Shown here: positions 10,390 through 18,589 of the stretch, in pieces | How positions within the stretch are numbered: position 1 is the stretch's first letter | How the letters are laid out: every line of letters begins with the position of its first letter | Assembly: GCA_963975885.1 (NCBI GenBank) | Contig: CAXBIS010000007.1 | Coordinates: 1-64,000 of the forward strand | DNA: 64,000 bases | DNA from: Pseudazoarcus sp963975885 | GTDB lineage: Bacteria > Pseudomonadota > Gammaproteobacteria > Burkholderiales > Rhodocyclaceae | Direction of reading: 5' to 3' | Program-made: the position numbers and the translations under genes | Notes under the pieces: model-generated | What the model was told of the DNA's origin: nothing | Databases searched by the model: none | What the model saw: the letters and a program-made list of their open reading frames with translations, nothing else

Positions 10390-11247
10390 ATGAAGGCTCG
10401 ATTCAAAGCGATGGTTGTCGCGTGCGCGCTCGTGCTGGGTGCGGCGTCCGCGCCCGTGCTCGCCGAAGAAACCTATCCTCAGCTGCGATCGGCTGCCTTC
10501 GTGATCGTCAGCGAGCGCACCGGGCAGGTGCTGGCCGAACAGAACGCGGCCAAGTCGGCGCCGATCGCGTCGATTACCAAGCTGATGACAGCCATGGTCG
10601 TGCTCGATGCGCGTCAGAGCCTGTCCGAAACCCTGCGCGTCACATCCGACGATATCGACCGCCTCAAGAATTCCGGCTCGCGCCTGCGCGTGGGTACCCG
10701 ACTGACACGCGAAGAGATGCTCAACCTCGCGCTGATGTCGTCCGAGAACCGCGCCGCTTCTGCGCTGGCGCGTTACTACCCGGGCGGCACGCGTGCCTTC
10801 GTCGACGCAATGAACGTCAAGGCGCGCATGCTCGGCCTGACCGAAACGCGCTTTGCGGACAGCAGCGGGCTCGACCCGCGCAACGTCTCCAGCCCGCGTG
10901 ATCTGGTGCGCCTGGTCGGTGTCGCCGCTACCTATCCGCTGGTACGCGAGTTCTCGACCCGCGAGGAGCGCTACGTCAAGCTCGGCGGCAGCATGGAGCG
11001 TTTCGGCAATTCCAATCCACTGGTGCGCGACGACACCTGGCAGGTCGGCGTATCCAAGACCGGCTTCATCCGCGAGGCCGGGCGCTGCCTGGTCATGCAG
11101 GCCTGGGTGCGTGACGAGCCGGTGATCATGGTGCTGCTCAACTCTCAGGGTACGTGGACGCGCACGGCCGACGCCAAGCGCGTCAAGGCCTGGCTGGAGA
11201 CGCTCGACACCGAACGGGTGGCTGCGCTGGCCCCGGGCAACGGCTGA
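10390..11247 (+). CDS. pbpG: D-alanyl-D-alanine endopeptidase (S11 penicillin-binding protein, PBP7 type)
   Basis: A 285-residue periplasmic serine peptidase that trims peptidoglycan cross-links. A signal peptide of about 25 residues ends at APVLAEE. The three active-site motifs are Ser61-Ile-Thr-Lys64, Ser118-Glu-Asn120 and Lys223-Thr-Gly225. It has no C-terminal PBP5-like domain or anchor, which favours the PbpG/PBP7 endopeptidase over a DacA carboxypeptidase. The start at 10390 follows a G-rich ribosome site (GGGGGA), and an in-frame extension upstream lacks a signal peptide. It is the third cell-wall recycling or remodelling enzyme in 7 kb. Confidence 0.88.
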   Translation: MKARFKAMVVACALVLGAASAPVLAEETYPQLRSAAFVIVSERTGQVLAEQNAAKSAPIASITKLMTAMVVLDARQSLSETLRVTSDDIDRLKNSGSRLRVGTRLTREEMLNLALMSSENRAASALARYYPGGTRAFVDAMNVKARMLGLTETRFADSSGLDPRNVSSPRDLVRLVGVAATYPLVREFSTREERYVKLGGSMERFGNSNPLVRDDTWQVGVSKTGFIREAGRCLVMQAWVRDEPVIMVLLNSQGTWTRTADAKRVKAWLETLDTERVAALAPGNG

Positions 11248-11421
11248 GTCTCGTTTGATCCGCTGATCGCGATGCGCTTCGGGCGTGTTGCGATCCGCGC
11301 CAGGGGCTGTTGCACCCGCACCGGCAGCAATCGTTTTGAACCGCGTCGCTGGACGCCACTCGCCCGGTAGGCGAGAATCGGCGCATTCCTCAGCCGCCTC
11401 GGCCCGCAACGGGCAATCGCC

Positions 11422-12258
11422 ATGCGCATGCGCTTTACCAAGATGCACGGACTGGGCAACGACTTCGTCGTTGTCGATGCCACGCGTTCGCCCGTCGACC
11501 TGACACCAGAGCGTGTGCGAGCCATTGCCGACCGGCATTTCGGCGTCGGCTGCGATCAGTTGCTGGTGGTTGAGCCGCCCACGCGCGAAAACGTCGATTT
11601 CCGCTACCGCATCTTCAATGGCGATGGCGGCGAGGTCGAGCAGTGCGGGAACGGTGCGCGCTGCTTCGTGCGCTTCGTGCACGACAAGGGTCTGACGACC
11701 AAGCGGCGCATCCGTGTCGAGACGTGCTCAGGCGTGATCGAGCCGTTTCTCGAAGACGACGGCCTGGTCACCGTGGACATGGGCGTACCCGTGCTCGATC
11801 CGGCCGAGATTCCGTTCCGGTCTGATTCGCGCGAGTTGGTGCAGGCGCTCGAACTGGCCGACGGCACGCGCATCGCCATCACCGCCGTGTCGATGGGCAA
11901 TCCGCACGCCGTGCATGTGGTCGCCGACGTCGATTCCGCCCCTGTTGCCACCTTCGGGCCGCTGATCGAGTCGCACGAACGCTTTCCGGCGCGCGTCAAC
12001 GCCGGCTTCATGCAGGTGCTCGACGAGCACGCGGTGCGTCTGCGCGTGTACGAGCGCGGCGCCGGCGAGACGCTGGCCTGCGGTACCGGCGCCTGCGCGG
12101 CGGTCGTTGCCGGCATGCTGCGCGGCCTGCTCGCCTCGCCCGTACGGGTTGCCACCCGCGGGGGCGAACTCACCATCGCCTGGGACGGTGCCGGTACGCC
12201 GGTGCGCATGACCGGACCGGCCGTGACGGTGTTCGAAGGCGAAATCGAAACGCCATGA
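11422..12258 (+). CDS. dapF: Diaminopimelate epimerase
   Basis: A 278-residue cofactor-independent epimerase that converts LL- to meso-diaminopimelate for lysine and peptidoglycan synthesis. The two active-site cysteines are Cys75 (EQCGNGARC) and Cys220 (LACGTGACAAVV). The N terminus (FTKMHGLGNDFVVVD) is canonical, and a second ATG at 11428 is an equally good start. It is followed by a DUF484 gene and xerC, the same order as dapF-yigA-xerC in enterobacteria. Confidence 0.96.
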   Translation: MRMRFTKMHGLGNDFVVVDATRSPVDLTPERVRAIADRHFGVGCDQLLVVEPPTRENVDFRYRIFNGDGGEVEQCGNGARCFVRFVHDKGLTTKRRIRVETCSGVIEPFLEDDGLVTVDMGVPVLDPAEIPFRSDSRELVQALELADGTRIAITAVSMGNPHAVHVVADVDSAPVATFGPLIESHERFPARVNAGFMQVLDEHAVRLRVYERGAGETLACGTGACAAVVAGMLRGLLASPVRVATRGGELTIAWDGAGTPVRMTGPAVTVFEGEIETP

Positions 12259-12352
12259 GGACACCCCGAAAGACCCACTGCTCGGCTGGATTGCCGCATT
12301 GCGAGGTGCCCGTGACACGGCGAACAGACCACCTTTTCCCGGAGCCTGGCCG

Positions 12353-13003
12353 ATGAATCCAGATCAGGTCGCGCAATACCTGCGCGAACACCCCGACTTC
12401 CTCACCGAGCACGGCGACATCTTCGTCGAGGTCACCGTGCCGCATCCGCAGGGCGGGCAGGCGATCACGCTGGCCGAGCGCCAGTTGCACGCCTTGCGCG
12501 ACAAGATCCGCGAGCTCGAAGCCAAGCTCGTCGAGTTGATCCGCTACGGCGAGGAGAACGATGAGATCGGCGCCAAGCTGCACCGGCTCACGGTCGGCCT
12601 GCTCGCTGCCGATACCTTCGATACGCTCGACGATGCGCTGATGCAGAGTCTGCGCGAGGATTTTGCCGTGCCTCACGTCGCGCTGCGGGTTTGGAGCACG
12701 GTGGTCGTGCCCGACGGGACGCCGTTCGAACCGGTCAGTGAGGAACTGCGTTTCCAGGTGGCCGAGATGCGTCATCCGCAATGCGGAGCGCCGGGCAACC
12801 TCGAGGCACTGACGTGGTTTGGCGACGCGGCCGCACATATCCGCTCGGTCGCGCTGGTGCCGCTGCGCGCCGACGGCCAGGTGATCGGCCTGCTTGCGCT
12901 GGCCAGCGAGGAGAGCGAGCGCTTCTATGCCGAGATGGGGACCTTGTATCTGTCCCGGCTGGGCGAACTGGTGGCCGCCGGGCTGCGTCGGATACTCGGC
13001 TGA
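12353..13003 (+). CDS. DUF484 family protein (GAF-like)
   Basis: A 216-residue cytoplasmic protein. The N terminus (VAQYLREHPDFLTEHGDIF) is the hallmark of DUF484, and a short coiled coil (about residues 45-65) leads into a GAF-like domain. The start at 12353 is supported by GGAG upstream. The family is regularly encoded between dapF and xerC, as here, and its function is not established. Translation ends immediately before xerC, so the two are probably coupled. Confidence 0.85.
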   Translation: MNPDQVAQYLREHPDFLTEHGDIFVEVTVPHPQGGQAITLAERQLHALRDKIRELEAKLVELIRYGEENDEIGAKLHRLTVGLLAADTFDTLDDALMQSLREDFAVPHVALRVWSTVVVPDGTPFEPVSEELRFQVAEMRHPQCGAPGNLEALTWFGDAAAHIRSVALVPLRADGQVIGLLALASEESERFYAEMGTLYLSRLGELVAAGLRRILG

Positions 13004-13009
13004 GTGCTC

Positions 13010-13903
13010 ATGGCGGACGACACCGATCCGGACGTCGCCGCCTGGCTGGACTGGCTTGCCAGCCAGCGTCGTGCCTCGGCGCTGACGCTCGCCGCCTACG
13101 CACGCGAACTCGCTCGCCTGAGCGAGCTGGCCGCGCCGCAGCCCCTGGCACAACTGGCCCCGCATGACATCCGCCGCATCGCGTCCCGGCTGCATGGCGC
13201 CGGGCTGGGCAGCCGTTCGATTGCGCGCGCGCTGTCCGCATGGCGCGGCTTTTATCGCTGGATGACGCAATACCGGGAGCTGGCCGCCAATCCGGTCGAG
13301 CACGTGCGCCCCCCGCGCGCGCCCACGCGCCTGCCCAGGGCCTTGTCACCCGACCAGACCGCGGCGCTGCTCGATCATCAACCCGAGGACGGGCTCGAAT
13401 TGCGCGATCGCGCGATGTTCGAACTGTTCTATTCGTCCGGCCTGCGCCTGGCCGAACTCGTCTCGCTCGATGTGGGGCGGGGCATCGACCCCCAGGATGC
13501 CACGGTCACCGTGCTGGGAAAACGCGACAAGACCCGCAGCGTGCCGGTTGGCAGGACTGCGCTCGCCGCAATCGACGCCTGGCTTGCCGAGCGGTCAGGT
13601 ATTGCCCGCGAGCACGAGCCCGCGCTGTTCGTCACGCGCACCGGCACGCGCATGAGTTCCGGTGCCGTGCGCAGTCGGCTGGATCTGTGGGCCAAGCGCT
13701 GCGGATTGGGCGTGCACGTGCATCCGCACATGCTGCGCCACAGTTTTGCCAGCCACGTGCTGCAGTCCAGCGGGGACTTGCGCGCGGTGCAGGAACTGCT
13801 CGGCCACGCCAGCATCCGCAGCACGCAGGTCTACACCCACCTCGACTTCCAGCATCTGGCGAAGGTCTACGACTCGGCCCATCCGCGCGCGCGCCGCAAG
13901 TAG
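13010..13903 (+). CDS. xerC: Tyrosine recombinase XerC
   Basis: A 297-residue tyrosine recombinase. The N-terminal SAM-like core-binding domain (about 1-95) is followed by the catalytic domain. Visible catalytic residues are Arg146 (SSGLRLAEL), His240-x-x-Arg243 (HMLRHSF), His266 (GHAS) and the nucleophile Tyr275 (YTHLDF). With XerD it resolves chromosome dimers at dif. The dapF-DUF484-xerC order distinguishes it from phage or integron integrases. The GTG at 13004, directly after the upstream stop, is an alternative start. Confidence 0.93.
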   Translation: MADDTDPDVAAWLDWLASQRRASALTLAAYARELARLSELAAPQPLAQLAPHDIRRIASRLHGAGLGSRSIARALSAWRGFYRWMTQYRELAANPVEHVRPPRAPTRLPRALSPDQTAALLDHQPEDGLELRDRAMFELFYSSGLRLAELVSLDVGRGIDPQDATVTVLGKRDKTRSVPVGRTALAAIDAWLAERSGIAREHEPALFVTRTGTRMSSGAVRSRLDLWAKRCGLGVHVHPHMLRHSFASHVLQSSGDLRAVQELLGHASIRSTQVYTHLDFQHLAKVYDSAHPRARRK

Positions 13904-14018
13904 GACGCATCGAGCGGCAGGCGAGTATGACGCCGGGATTTTGTCGAGCCGCTTCGCCATGTGCTGCGGTCGGCGTTGGCCGTCGCTGCGCTCGTTCCGG
14001 CCTGCGCAGTGTGCGCAT

Positions 14019-14032
14019 TTGCGTTGAATCAA
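14019..14032 (+). promoter_or_regulatory. FNR/Dnr-like box upstream of the DUF2249 gene
   Basis: TTGCG-TTGA-ATCAA matches the FNR-family palindrome TTGAT-N4-ATCAA in 8 of 10 half-site positions, with a perfect right half. With class II spacing (-41.5) the start point would be near 14067. A weak -10 (CACGAT, 14055-14060) sits at the right distance and the ATG follows at 14106. It was found by eye. Confidence 0.45.
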
Positions 14033-14105
14033 GGCGAGCAGGCCTGCTGCCGGTCACGATGCGCTCGTACGGCACGGTGCCGTGCGCATGTCTTCGGGGA
14101 ACAAC

Positions 14106-14456
14106 ATGAACGAACTTCCGCTTTTCGACGAATCCGTCCACGTCTTCGACGCCCGCGGCGTGGCCAAGCGTTTCCGCCATGCGGCGATCTTCGGCGCGCT
14201 CGAGTCGCTGGGCGACGGCGAGACCATGCGTTTCGTCAACGATCACGACCCCCTGCCGCTGTTGCACCAGATCAGTCAGCGCTACGGCAACCAGATTGCG
14301 GCCGAATATCGCGTGCGCGCACCGGGCGAGATCGTCATCGATTTTGCCATCCGTCTTGGCGAGCACGCAGGCGTGCCGGCCTCGGCCGCTGCCGGCGCTG
14401 CAGCCAGTGAGGGCTGCGGTGGAGGCGGTGGAGGCGGTTGCTGCTCGCATCGCTGA
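14106..14456 (+). CDS. DUF2249 domain protein with C-terminal Cys-Gly tail
   Basis: A 116-residue cytoplasmic protein. Residues about 5-85 (FDARGVAKRFRHAAIFGALE, FVNDHDPLPLLHQI) match the DUF2249/TusA-like fold often encoded near nitrate/nitrite respiration and hemerythrin genes. The C terminus ends in Cys-Gly7-Cys-Cys-Ser-His-Arg, a flexible tail that could bind a metal. The start at 14106 follows GGGGA. The upstream FNR-like box suggests induction at low oxygen or by nitric oxide. No biochemical role is established for the family. Confidence 0.75.
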   Translation: MNELPLFDESVHVFDARGVAKRFRHAAIFGALESLGDGETMRFVNDHDPLPLLHQISQRYGNQIAAEYRVRAPGEIVIDFAIRLGEHAGVPASAAAGAAASEGCGGGGGGGCCSHR

Positions 14457-14484
14457 CCGACTCCCGGTCGGCTCCTGAAAACGG

Positions 14485-15384
14485 TCAGGGTTGCAGGCCG
14501 GCGAGCAGGGTCTCGAGATTGTGACGCATCATCGCCACATAGGTCGGTGCCGGCCCGTCGGGGCCGGACAGCGCGTCCGAGTAAAGCGTGCCGCCCACGC
14601 GTGCACCGGCCTCGGCGCCGATGCGCTCGATCAGGCGCGGGTCGTTGACGTTCTCGAGGAATACCACCGGAGCGCGTTCGCGACGTAGCTGGCGGATCAG
14701 CCGCGCCATCGCTGCGGCCGAGACTTCGCTCTGGCTGCCGACGCCGGCGGCGGCGACAAAGCGCAATCCGTAGGCCGTCCCGAAGTAGCCGAAGGCATCG
14801 TGCGAAGTGACCACCTTGCGCGCGCTCTCGGGCACTTCGGCCAGGCGTTCGCGGATCTCGGCGTCGAGCGCGGCCAGTTCGGCATCGAAGCGCGTCAGCC
14901 GCTCGCGGTAGACGGGTTCGCCTGATGGGTCGGCCGCGACCAGGGCGGCGGCGATGTTTTTCGCATAGACGCGTGCGTTGCCGACGTCCTGCCAGGCGTG
15001 CGGATCGAGCGTGCCGTGATCGTGACCGTGGTGGTCGTGCCCGTCGTCGTGTTCGAGCGTGGGCACGCCCGTCGAGACGATCACCGGCGGGCGTGCGCCG
15101 CTCGATTCGGCCAGACGTTCCAGCCAGGCGTCGAAGCCCAGTCCGTTGGCAACGACCAGGTCGGCGCCCATCACGGCGCGCGCGTCCGACGGGCGCGGTT
15201 GCCAGGCGTGGGCGTCGCCGTCGACATCGACCAGCGGGATGACCTCGACGCGTTCGCCGCCGACCTGGCGCACGAGGTCGGCGAGAATGCTGAAGCTGGT
15301 GACAACGCGCAACTCGGCCGCGAACAGCGGCTGGGCGAGGGTCACGGCGGCGGCGAGGAGCAGTAGGCGGAGCAGGGCGGTCAT
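14485..15384 (-). CDS. znuA: Zinc ABC transporter substrate-binding protein ZnuA
   Basis: A 299-residue periplasmic cluster A-I binding protein with a signal peptide (about residues 1-22, ending LFAAE). Candidate metal ligands are His in DAHAWQPRPSD, His in DPHAWQDVGN, His in TSHDAFGYF and Asp near the C terminus. The short His/Asp-rich loop (DDGHDHHGHDHG, about 115-126) is typical of zinc rather than manganese binders. It is the last gene of the leftward znuCBA operon, 16 bases after znuB. The frame stays open upstream, but only this start gives a signal peptide. Zur regulation is inferred from the site at 17217-17239. Confidence 0.9.
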   Translation of the reverse strand: MTALLRLLLLAAAVTLAQPLFAAELRVVTSFSILADLVRQVGGERVEVIPLVDVDGDAHAWQPRPSDARAVMGADLVVANGLGFDAWLERLAESSGARPPVIVSTGVPTLEHDDGHDHHGHDHGTLDPHAWQDVGNARVYAKNIAAALVAADPSGEPVYRERLTRFDAELAALDAEIRERLAEVPESARKVVTSHDAFGYFGTAYGLRFVAAAGVGSQSEVSAAAMARLIRQLRRERAPVVFLENVNDPRLIERIGAEAGARVGGTLYSDALSGPDGPAPTYVAMMRHNLETLLAGLQP

Positions 15385-15400
15385 TGGATGGCTGCGGGGT

Positions 15401-16270
15401 TCAGGCCGCGAGATGGCGGCGGCGACGATACAGGCGTGCGCCGAGGGTTCCGCCCGGCGCGATGAGGATGGAAACGACGTAGGCCAGACCGGCGGTGAGC
15501 ACGATTGCCGGCCCTGCGGGGACGTCGAAGTGGAAAGAGGCGAGCAGCCCGAACACGCCACTGGCGAACGCGATCGTGCTCGCGGCGGCGAGCATGGTCG
15601 GCAGGCGACGTACCCACAACCGGGCCGAGGCTGCGGGCAGAATCATGATGCCCACCGCCATCAACGTGCCCAGCGCGTGGAAGCCGCTGACCAGGTTGAA
15701 CACCACCAGCGCCAGGAAGCCGTAGTGCGCAACCGGGCTCCAGCCCCCGACGCTGCGCAGGAAGCTCGGGTCGAAACATTCCATGACCAGCGGGCGGTAG
15801 AGCAGTGCCAGCGCGGCCAGCGTCACGCTGGTGATCGCCGCGATCAGCAGCAGCGAGGCGTCGTCGAGTGAAAGCACCGAGCCGAACAGCACGTGCAGCA
15901 GGTCGAGGTTGCGTCCGCGCAACGACACGATGAGCACGCCAGCGGCCAGCGACATCAGGTAGAAGGCGGCGAGGCTGGCGTCTTCCTTGAGGATGGATGA
16001 GCGCGCCACCAGGCCGGCCGCGAGCACAACCACCAGCCCGGCGACGATGCCGCCGATGGTCATCGCGCCCAGTGACAGACCGAAGGCCAGATAGCCGAGC
16101 GCTGCGCCGGGCAGGATGGCGTGGCTCATCGCATCCCCCATCAGGCTCATGCGACGCAGCAGCAGGAATACGCCGACCGGCGTGGCGCCCAGCGCCAGCG
16201 CAAGACATCCGGCGAGAGCGCGGCGCATGAACTCGAAATCGAGGAAGGGCGCGATCAGGGCCTCGAACAT
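15401..16270 (-). CDS. znuB: Zinc ABC transporter permease ZnuB
   Basis: A 289-residue inner-membrane permease of the ABC-3 family with about eight hydrophobic segments. It contains LLLRRMSLMGDAMSHAILPG, the conserved early loop of ZnuB/MntB permeases. The start at 16270 shares a base with the znuC stop, so the genes are translationally coupled. A longer in-frame start would read back into znuC and is rejected. It works with ZnuC and ZnuA to import Zn2+ under zinc limitation. Confidence 0.92.
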   Translation of the reverse strand: MFEALIAPFLDFEFMRRALAGCLALALGATPVGVFLLLRRMSLMGDAMSHAILPGAALGYLAFGLSLGAMTIGGIVAGLVVVLAAGLVARSSILKEDASLAAFYLMSLAAGVLIVSLRGRNLDLLHVLFGSVLSLDDASLLLIAAITSVTLAALALLYRPLVMECFDPSFLRSVGGWSPVAHYGFLALVVFNLVSGFHALGTLMAVGIMILPAASARLWVRRLPTMLAAASTIAFASGVFGLLASFHFDVPAGPAIVLTAGLAYVVSILIAPGGTLGARLYRRRRHLAA

Positions 16271-17040
16271 CAGGCGTGCTCCCCGTGTTCGTGCCGATGA
16301 CACACCGGCGCATCCTCGTCGAAGGACTCGGAAAGCGCGCGCGCGCGCGCCAGCAGTTCGGGTGTGAGCACCGACGCGGTCGCGCCGAAGCCAAGCGGCT
16401 CGCGTGCCAGCAGCAGGCACTGCGGGAACACGCGACGCACCAGTTCCATGTCGTGCAGCACGGCCACGATGCTGCGGCCCTCGGCATGCCAGCCGAGCAT
16501 CAGCGCGGACAGATCTTCCGTGGTGCGCGTGTCGATGGCGTTGAACGGCTCGTCGAGTACCAGCAGTTCGGCGTCCTGCAGCATCAGGCGGGCAAATCGC
16601 GCACGCTGCAGCTGGCCGCCCGAGAGCGTGCCCACCGGGCGGCTTTCCAGCCCGGTCAGTCCGACGCGCGCGAGTGTGTCATGAACGCGCGCTGCTTCAT
16701 CGCGACCGAGCGCGCCAAAGGCGCCGAACCGGTGCCATAGCCCCATCGCGACCATGTCGAAGACCGACAGCGGAAAGCCCAGTTCAAGTTCGCCGCGCTG
16801 GGGTAGGTAGGCGATGCGCTCACGGCACACGCCGAGACGGTAGCGGCCTTCGAGTGGTTCGAGTTCGCCGGCAATGGCCTTGAGCAGCGTCGATTTACCG
16901 GCGCCGTTGGGGCCGACGACGGCCAGCAGCGCGCCGCGCGGAATCTCGCAGTCGAGGTGATGTACGGCCGGATGACGATCGTAGCCGAGCGTGAGGTTCT
17001 CGAAGGCCAGCACCGGGCCGATGTCGGGCGTCGCGTTCAT
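16270..17040 (-). CDS. znuC: Zinc ABC transporter ATP-binding protein ZnuC
   Basis: A 256-residue ABC ATPase with Walker A GPNGAGKST (about residues 42-50), Q-loop YLPQRGE, signature LSGGQLQR and Walker B LLVLDEPF. The C-terminal HRHEHGEHA is a His-rich tail typical of zinc transport proteins. The start at 17040 overlaps the stop of a 53-codon upstream ORF in an ATGA junction. It energises ZnuB. Confidence 0.9.
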   Translation of the reverse strand: MNATPDIGPVLAFENLTLGYDRHPAVHHLDCEIPRGALLAVVGPNGAGKSTLLKAIAGELEPLEGRYRLGVCRERIAYLPQRGELELGFPLSVFDMVAMGLWHRFGAFGALGRDEAARVHDTLARVGLTGLESRPVGTLSGGQLQRARFARLMLQDAELLVLDEPFNAIDTRTTEDLSALMLGWHAEGRSIVAVLHDMELVRRVFPQCLLLAREPLGFGATASVLTPELLARARALSESFDEDAPVCHRHEHGEHA

Positions 17041-17198
17041 GTCAGCGCCCAGATGACGCAGAGCCACAGCAGCGCGGCGGCCAGCCCCGCGATGAGCAGC
17101 CGTGCGCCCGCACCTGCGCACAGCAGCGATCCACGATGCGCGTGGGCCGAACTTGCCGCGGCTGGCGGGATGAGCGGATCACGGTGAAGTCGGGACAT
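17037..17198 (-). CDS. Small membrane protein (53 residues) leading the znu operon
   Basis: A short ORF read by eye. ATG at 17198 lies 18 bases from the Zur-like dyad, and the stop overlaps the znuC start (ATGA at 17040-17037). The product has a polar N-terminal half containing His-Ala-His and a Cys. It ends in one strongly hydrophobic segment (RLLIAGLAAALLWLCVIWAL, about residues 33-52). Position, coupling and composition suggest a real single-pass protein of the zinc uptake operon. No homologue is recognised. A translated leader affecting znuC expression is the alternative. Confidence 0.5.
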   Translation of the reverse strand: MSRLHRDPLIPPAAASSAHAHRGSLLCAGAGARLLIAGLAAALLWLCVIWALT

Positions 17199-17216
17199 CG
17201 TTGTGGCTTGAGGTCA

Positions 17217-17239
17217 GGAATGCAACATTGTAGCATTCC
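17217..17239. promoter_or_regulatory. Zur-like operator in a divergent zinc promoter
   Basis: GGAATGC-N9-GCATTCC, a 23-bp dyad whose centre (AACATTGTA) is also nearly symmetric. It has the length and the AATG...CATT spacing of proteobacterial Zur boxes. It sits between the leftward znu operon and the rightward zrgA-like operon. One dimeric repressor site here could silence both when zinc is sufficient. The call rests on by-eye pattern match plus gene context. Confidence 0.65.
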
Positions 17240-17306
17240 GAAGGTCAACGATGCTCGTCCCGGCAGCCGCATGCCGGCCACAATCTTCCCGCTGGAGTCC
17301 TCCCAG

Positions 17307-17879
17307 ATGCATCCGATCCGTTCTTGCTGCGCCATTGCTGCGCTGGCCATGTCCGCGGCGGTCGCCGCTCAGCACGCCCATGAACACGGCGTCGCAGATC
17401 TGCGCATCGCTGTCGATGGCGCGACCTTGCTGGTGGAGTTCGATTCGCCGCTGGCCAATCTGGTCGGTTTCGAACATGCGCCGCGCGATGCGGCCCAGCG
17501 CGAGGCGCTTTCCACCTTGGCCGCGCGTCTGCGCGAACCTCAGAAGCTGCTGTCGCTGCCGGCGGCAGCGCAGTGCGAGCAGGTGGCGATCGAGATCGAG
17601 GTTCCCGGTCACGAGGACGAGCATGGCCATGGGCACGATCACGACAAGCACGGCCATGACAAGCACGATCATGGGCATGCCCATGATCATGCGGATGAGC
17701 ATGCCGACGCCTTCGCAGCCTGGGAATTCCGTTGCGAGAACATCGACGCGCTCGACGCCGTCGAACTCGGATTGATCGAAGCCTTTCCGACGATCAGCAC
17801 GCTGCGTGTGAACGTCGCGGCACCTGGAGGGCAGAGCTCGCGGCGGGTGAGTGCGGCGAGGGAGCGCGTCGCGCTGTGA
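17307..17879 (+). CDS. ZrgA-like (DUF2796) zinc-binding periplasmic protein
   Basis: A 190-residue exported protein with a signal peptide (about 1-21). HAHEHGVADLRIAVDG is the DUF2796/ZrgA N-terminal signature, and AWEFRCENIDALDAVELGLIEAFP lies near the C terminus. Between them (about residues 104-132) is a His/Asp-rich stretch with more than ten histidines, evidently metal binding. DUF2796 proteins belong to Zur-controlled zinc clusters such as Vibrio zrgA. The start at 17307 has GGAG upstream. Its last codons overlap the GTG start of the ABC ATPase, so the operon is coupled. Confidence 0.82.
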   Translation: MHPIRSCCAIAALAMSAAVAAQHAHEHGVADLRIAVDGATLLVEFDSPLANLVGFEHAPRDAAQREALSTLAARLREPQKLLSLPAAAQCEQVAIEIEVPGHEDEHGHGHDHDKHGHDKHDHGHAHDHADEHADAFAAWEFRCENIDALDAVELGLIEAFPTISTLRVNVAAPGGQSSRRVSAARERVAL

Positions 17880-18589
17880 CCGTGCCCGAGCCGGAAGCCG
17901 TCGTTCTCGAGGACGTCGTGTTCGCCTGGCCCGGCGCAGACGTGCCGTGTCTGGAAGTCGCCTCGTTGCGTGTCGCTGCCGGCGAGAGCGTGTTCCTGCA
18001 CGGACCCAGCGGCAGCGGAAAGTCCACGCTGCTGTCGCTGATCGGCGGCGTGCTCTCGCCTCGACAAGGACGCGTCACAGTGCTCGGGACCGATCTGACC
18101 GCGTCGCGCATGCGCGCGCGCGACGCCTTCCGTGCCGATCACATCGGCTTCGTCTTCCAGTTGTTCAATCTGGTGCCGTACCTGTCTGCGCTCGACAACA
18201 TCATGCTGCCGTGTCGCTTCGCCCCGGCGCGCGCGGCGCGCATCGATGGCTCGCCAGCCGACGAGGCGAGACGGCTCGCCGCACGCCTGGACCTGGACGA
18301 CGCCCTGCTGACACGCCCGGCCGCGCAACTGTCGGTCGGCCAGCAGCAGCGCGTGGCCGCGGCACGCGCGCTCATCGGTCGGCCGGGGCTGATCGTCGCC
18401 GACGAGCCGACCTCGGCGCTCGACGCCGATCGTCAGCAGGGCTTTGTCGACCTGCTGCTGGGCGAGTGCGCCGCGTCCGGAGCGAGCCTGCTTTTCGTCA
18501 GTCATGACGCGCGTCTCGCCGCGCATTTCGCCCGTCATGTCGCGCTGCCCGACATCAACCGCGCCGGCATGAGGGGGGGCGAGCGATGA
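17876..18589 (+). CDS. ABC transporter ATP-binding protein (MacB/LolD type) of the zinc cluster
   Basis: A 237-residue ATPase with Walker A GPSGSGKST, Q-loop FVFQLFNLVPYLSALDN (typical of LolD/MacB/FtsE-type exporters), signature LSVGQQQR and Walker B LIVADEPT. It starts with GTG at 17876 in a GTGA overlap with the DUF2796 gene. It ends in an ATGA overlap with the permease gene, so the three are one transcription unit. Such ATPases power mechanotransmission systems rather than classical import. The substrate is unknown, and the context argues for zinc or metalloprotein handling. Confidence 0.85.
   Translation: MTVPEPEAVVLEDVVFAWPGADVPCLEVASLRVAAGESVFLHGPSGSGKSTLLSLIGGVLSPRQGRVTVLGTDLTASRMRARDAFRADHIGFVFQLFNLVPYLSALDNIMLPCRFAPARAARIDGSPADEARRLAARLDLDDALLTRPAAQLSVGQQQRVAAARALIGRPGLIVADEPTSALDADRQQGFVDLLLGECAASGASLLFVSHDARLAAHFARHVALPDINRAGMRGGER

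Noticed and set aside
13010..13903. Phage or integron integrase
   Set aside because: Length, motifs and the dapF-DUF484 neighbourhood identify housekeeping XerC; no att site, tRNA or phage gene is nearby.
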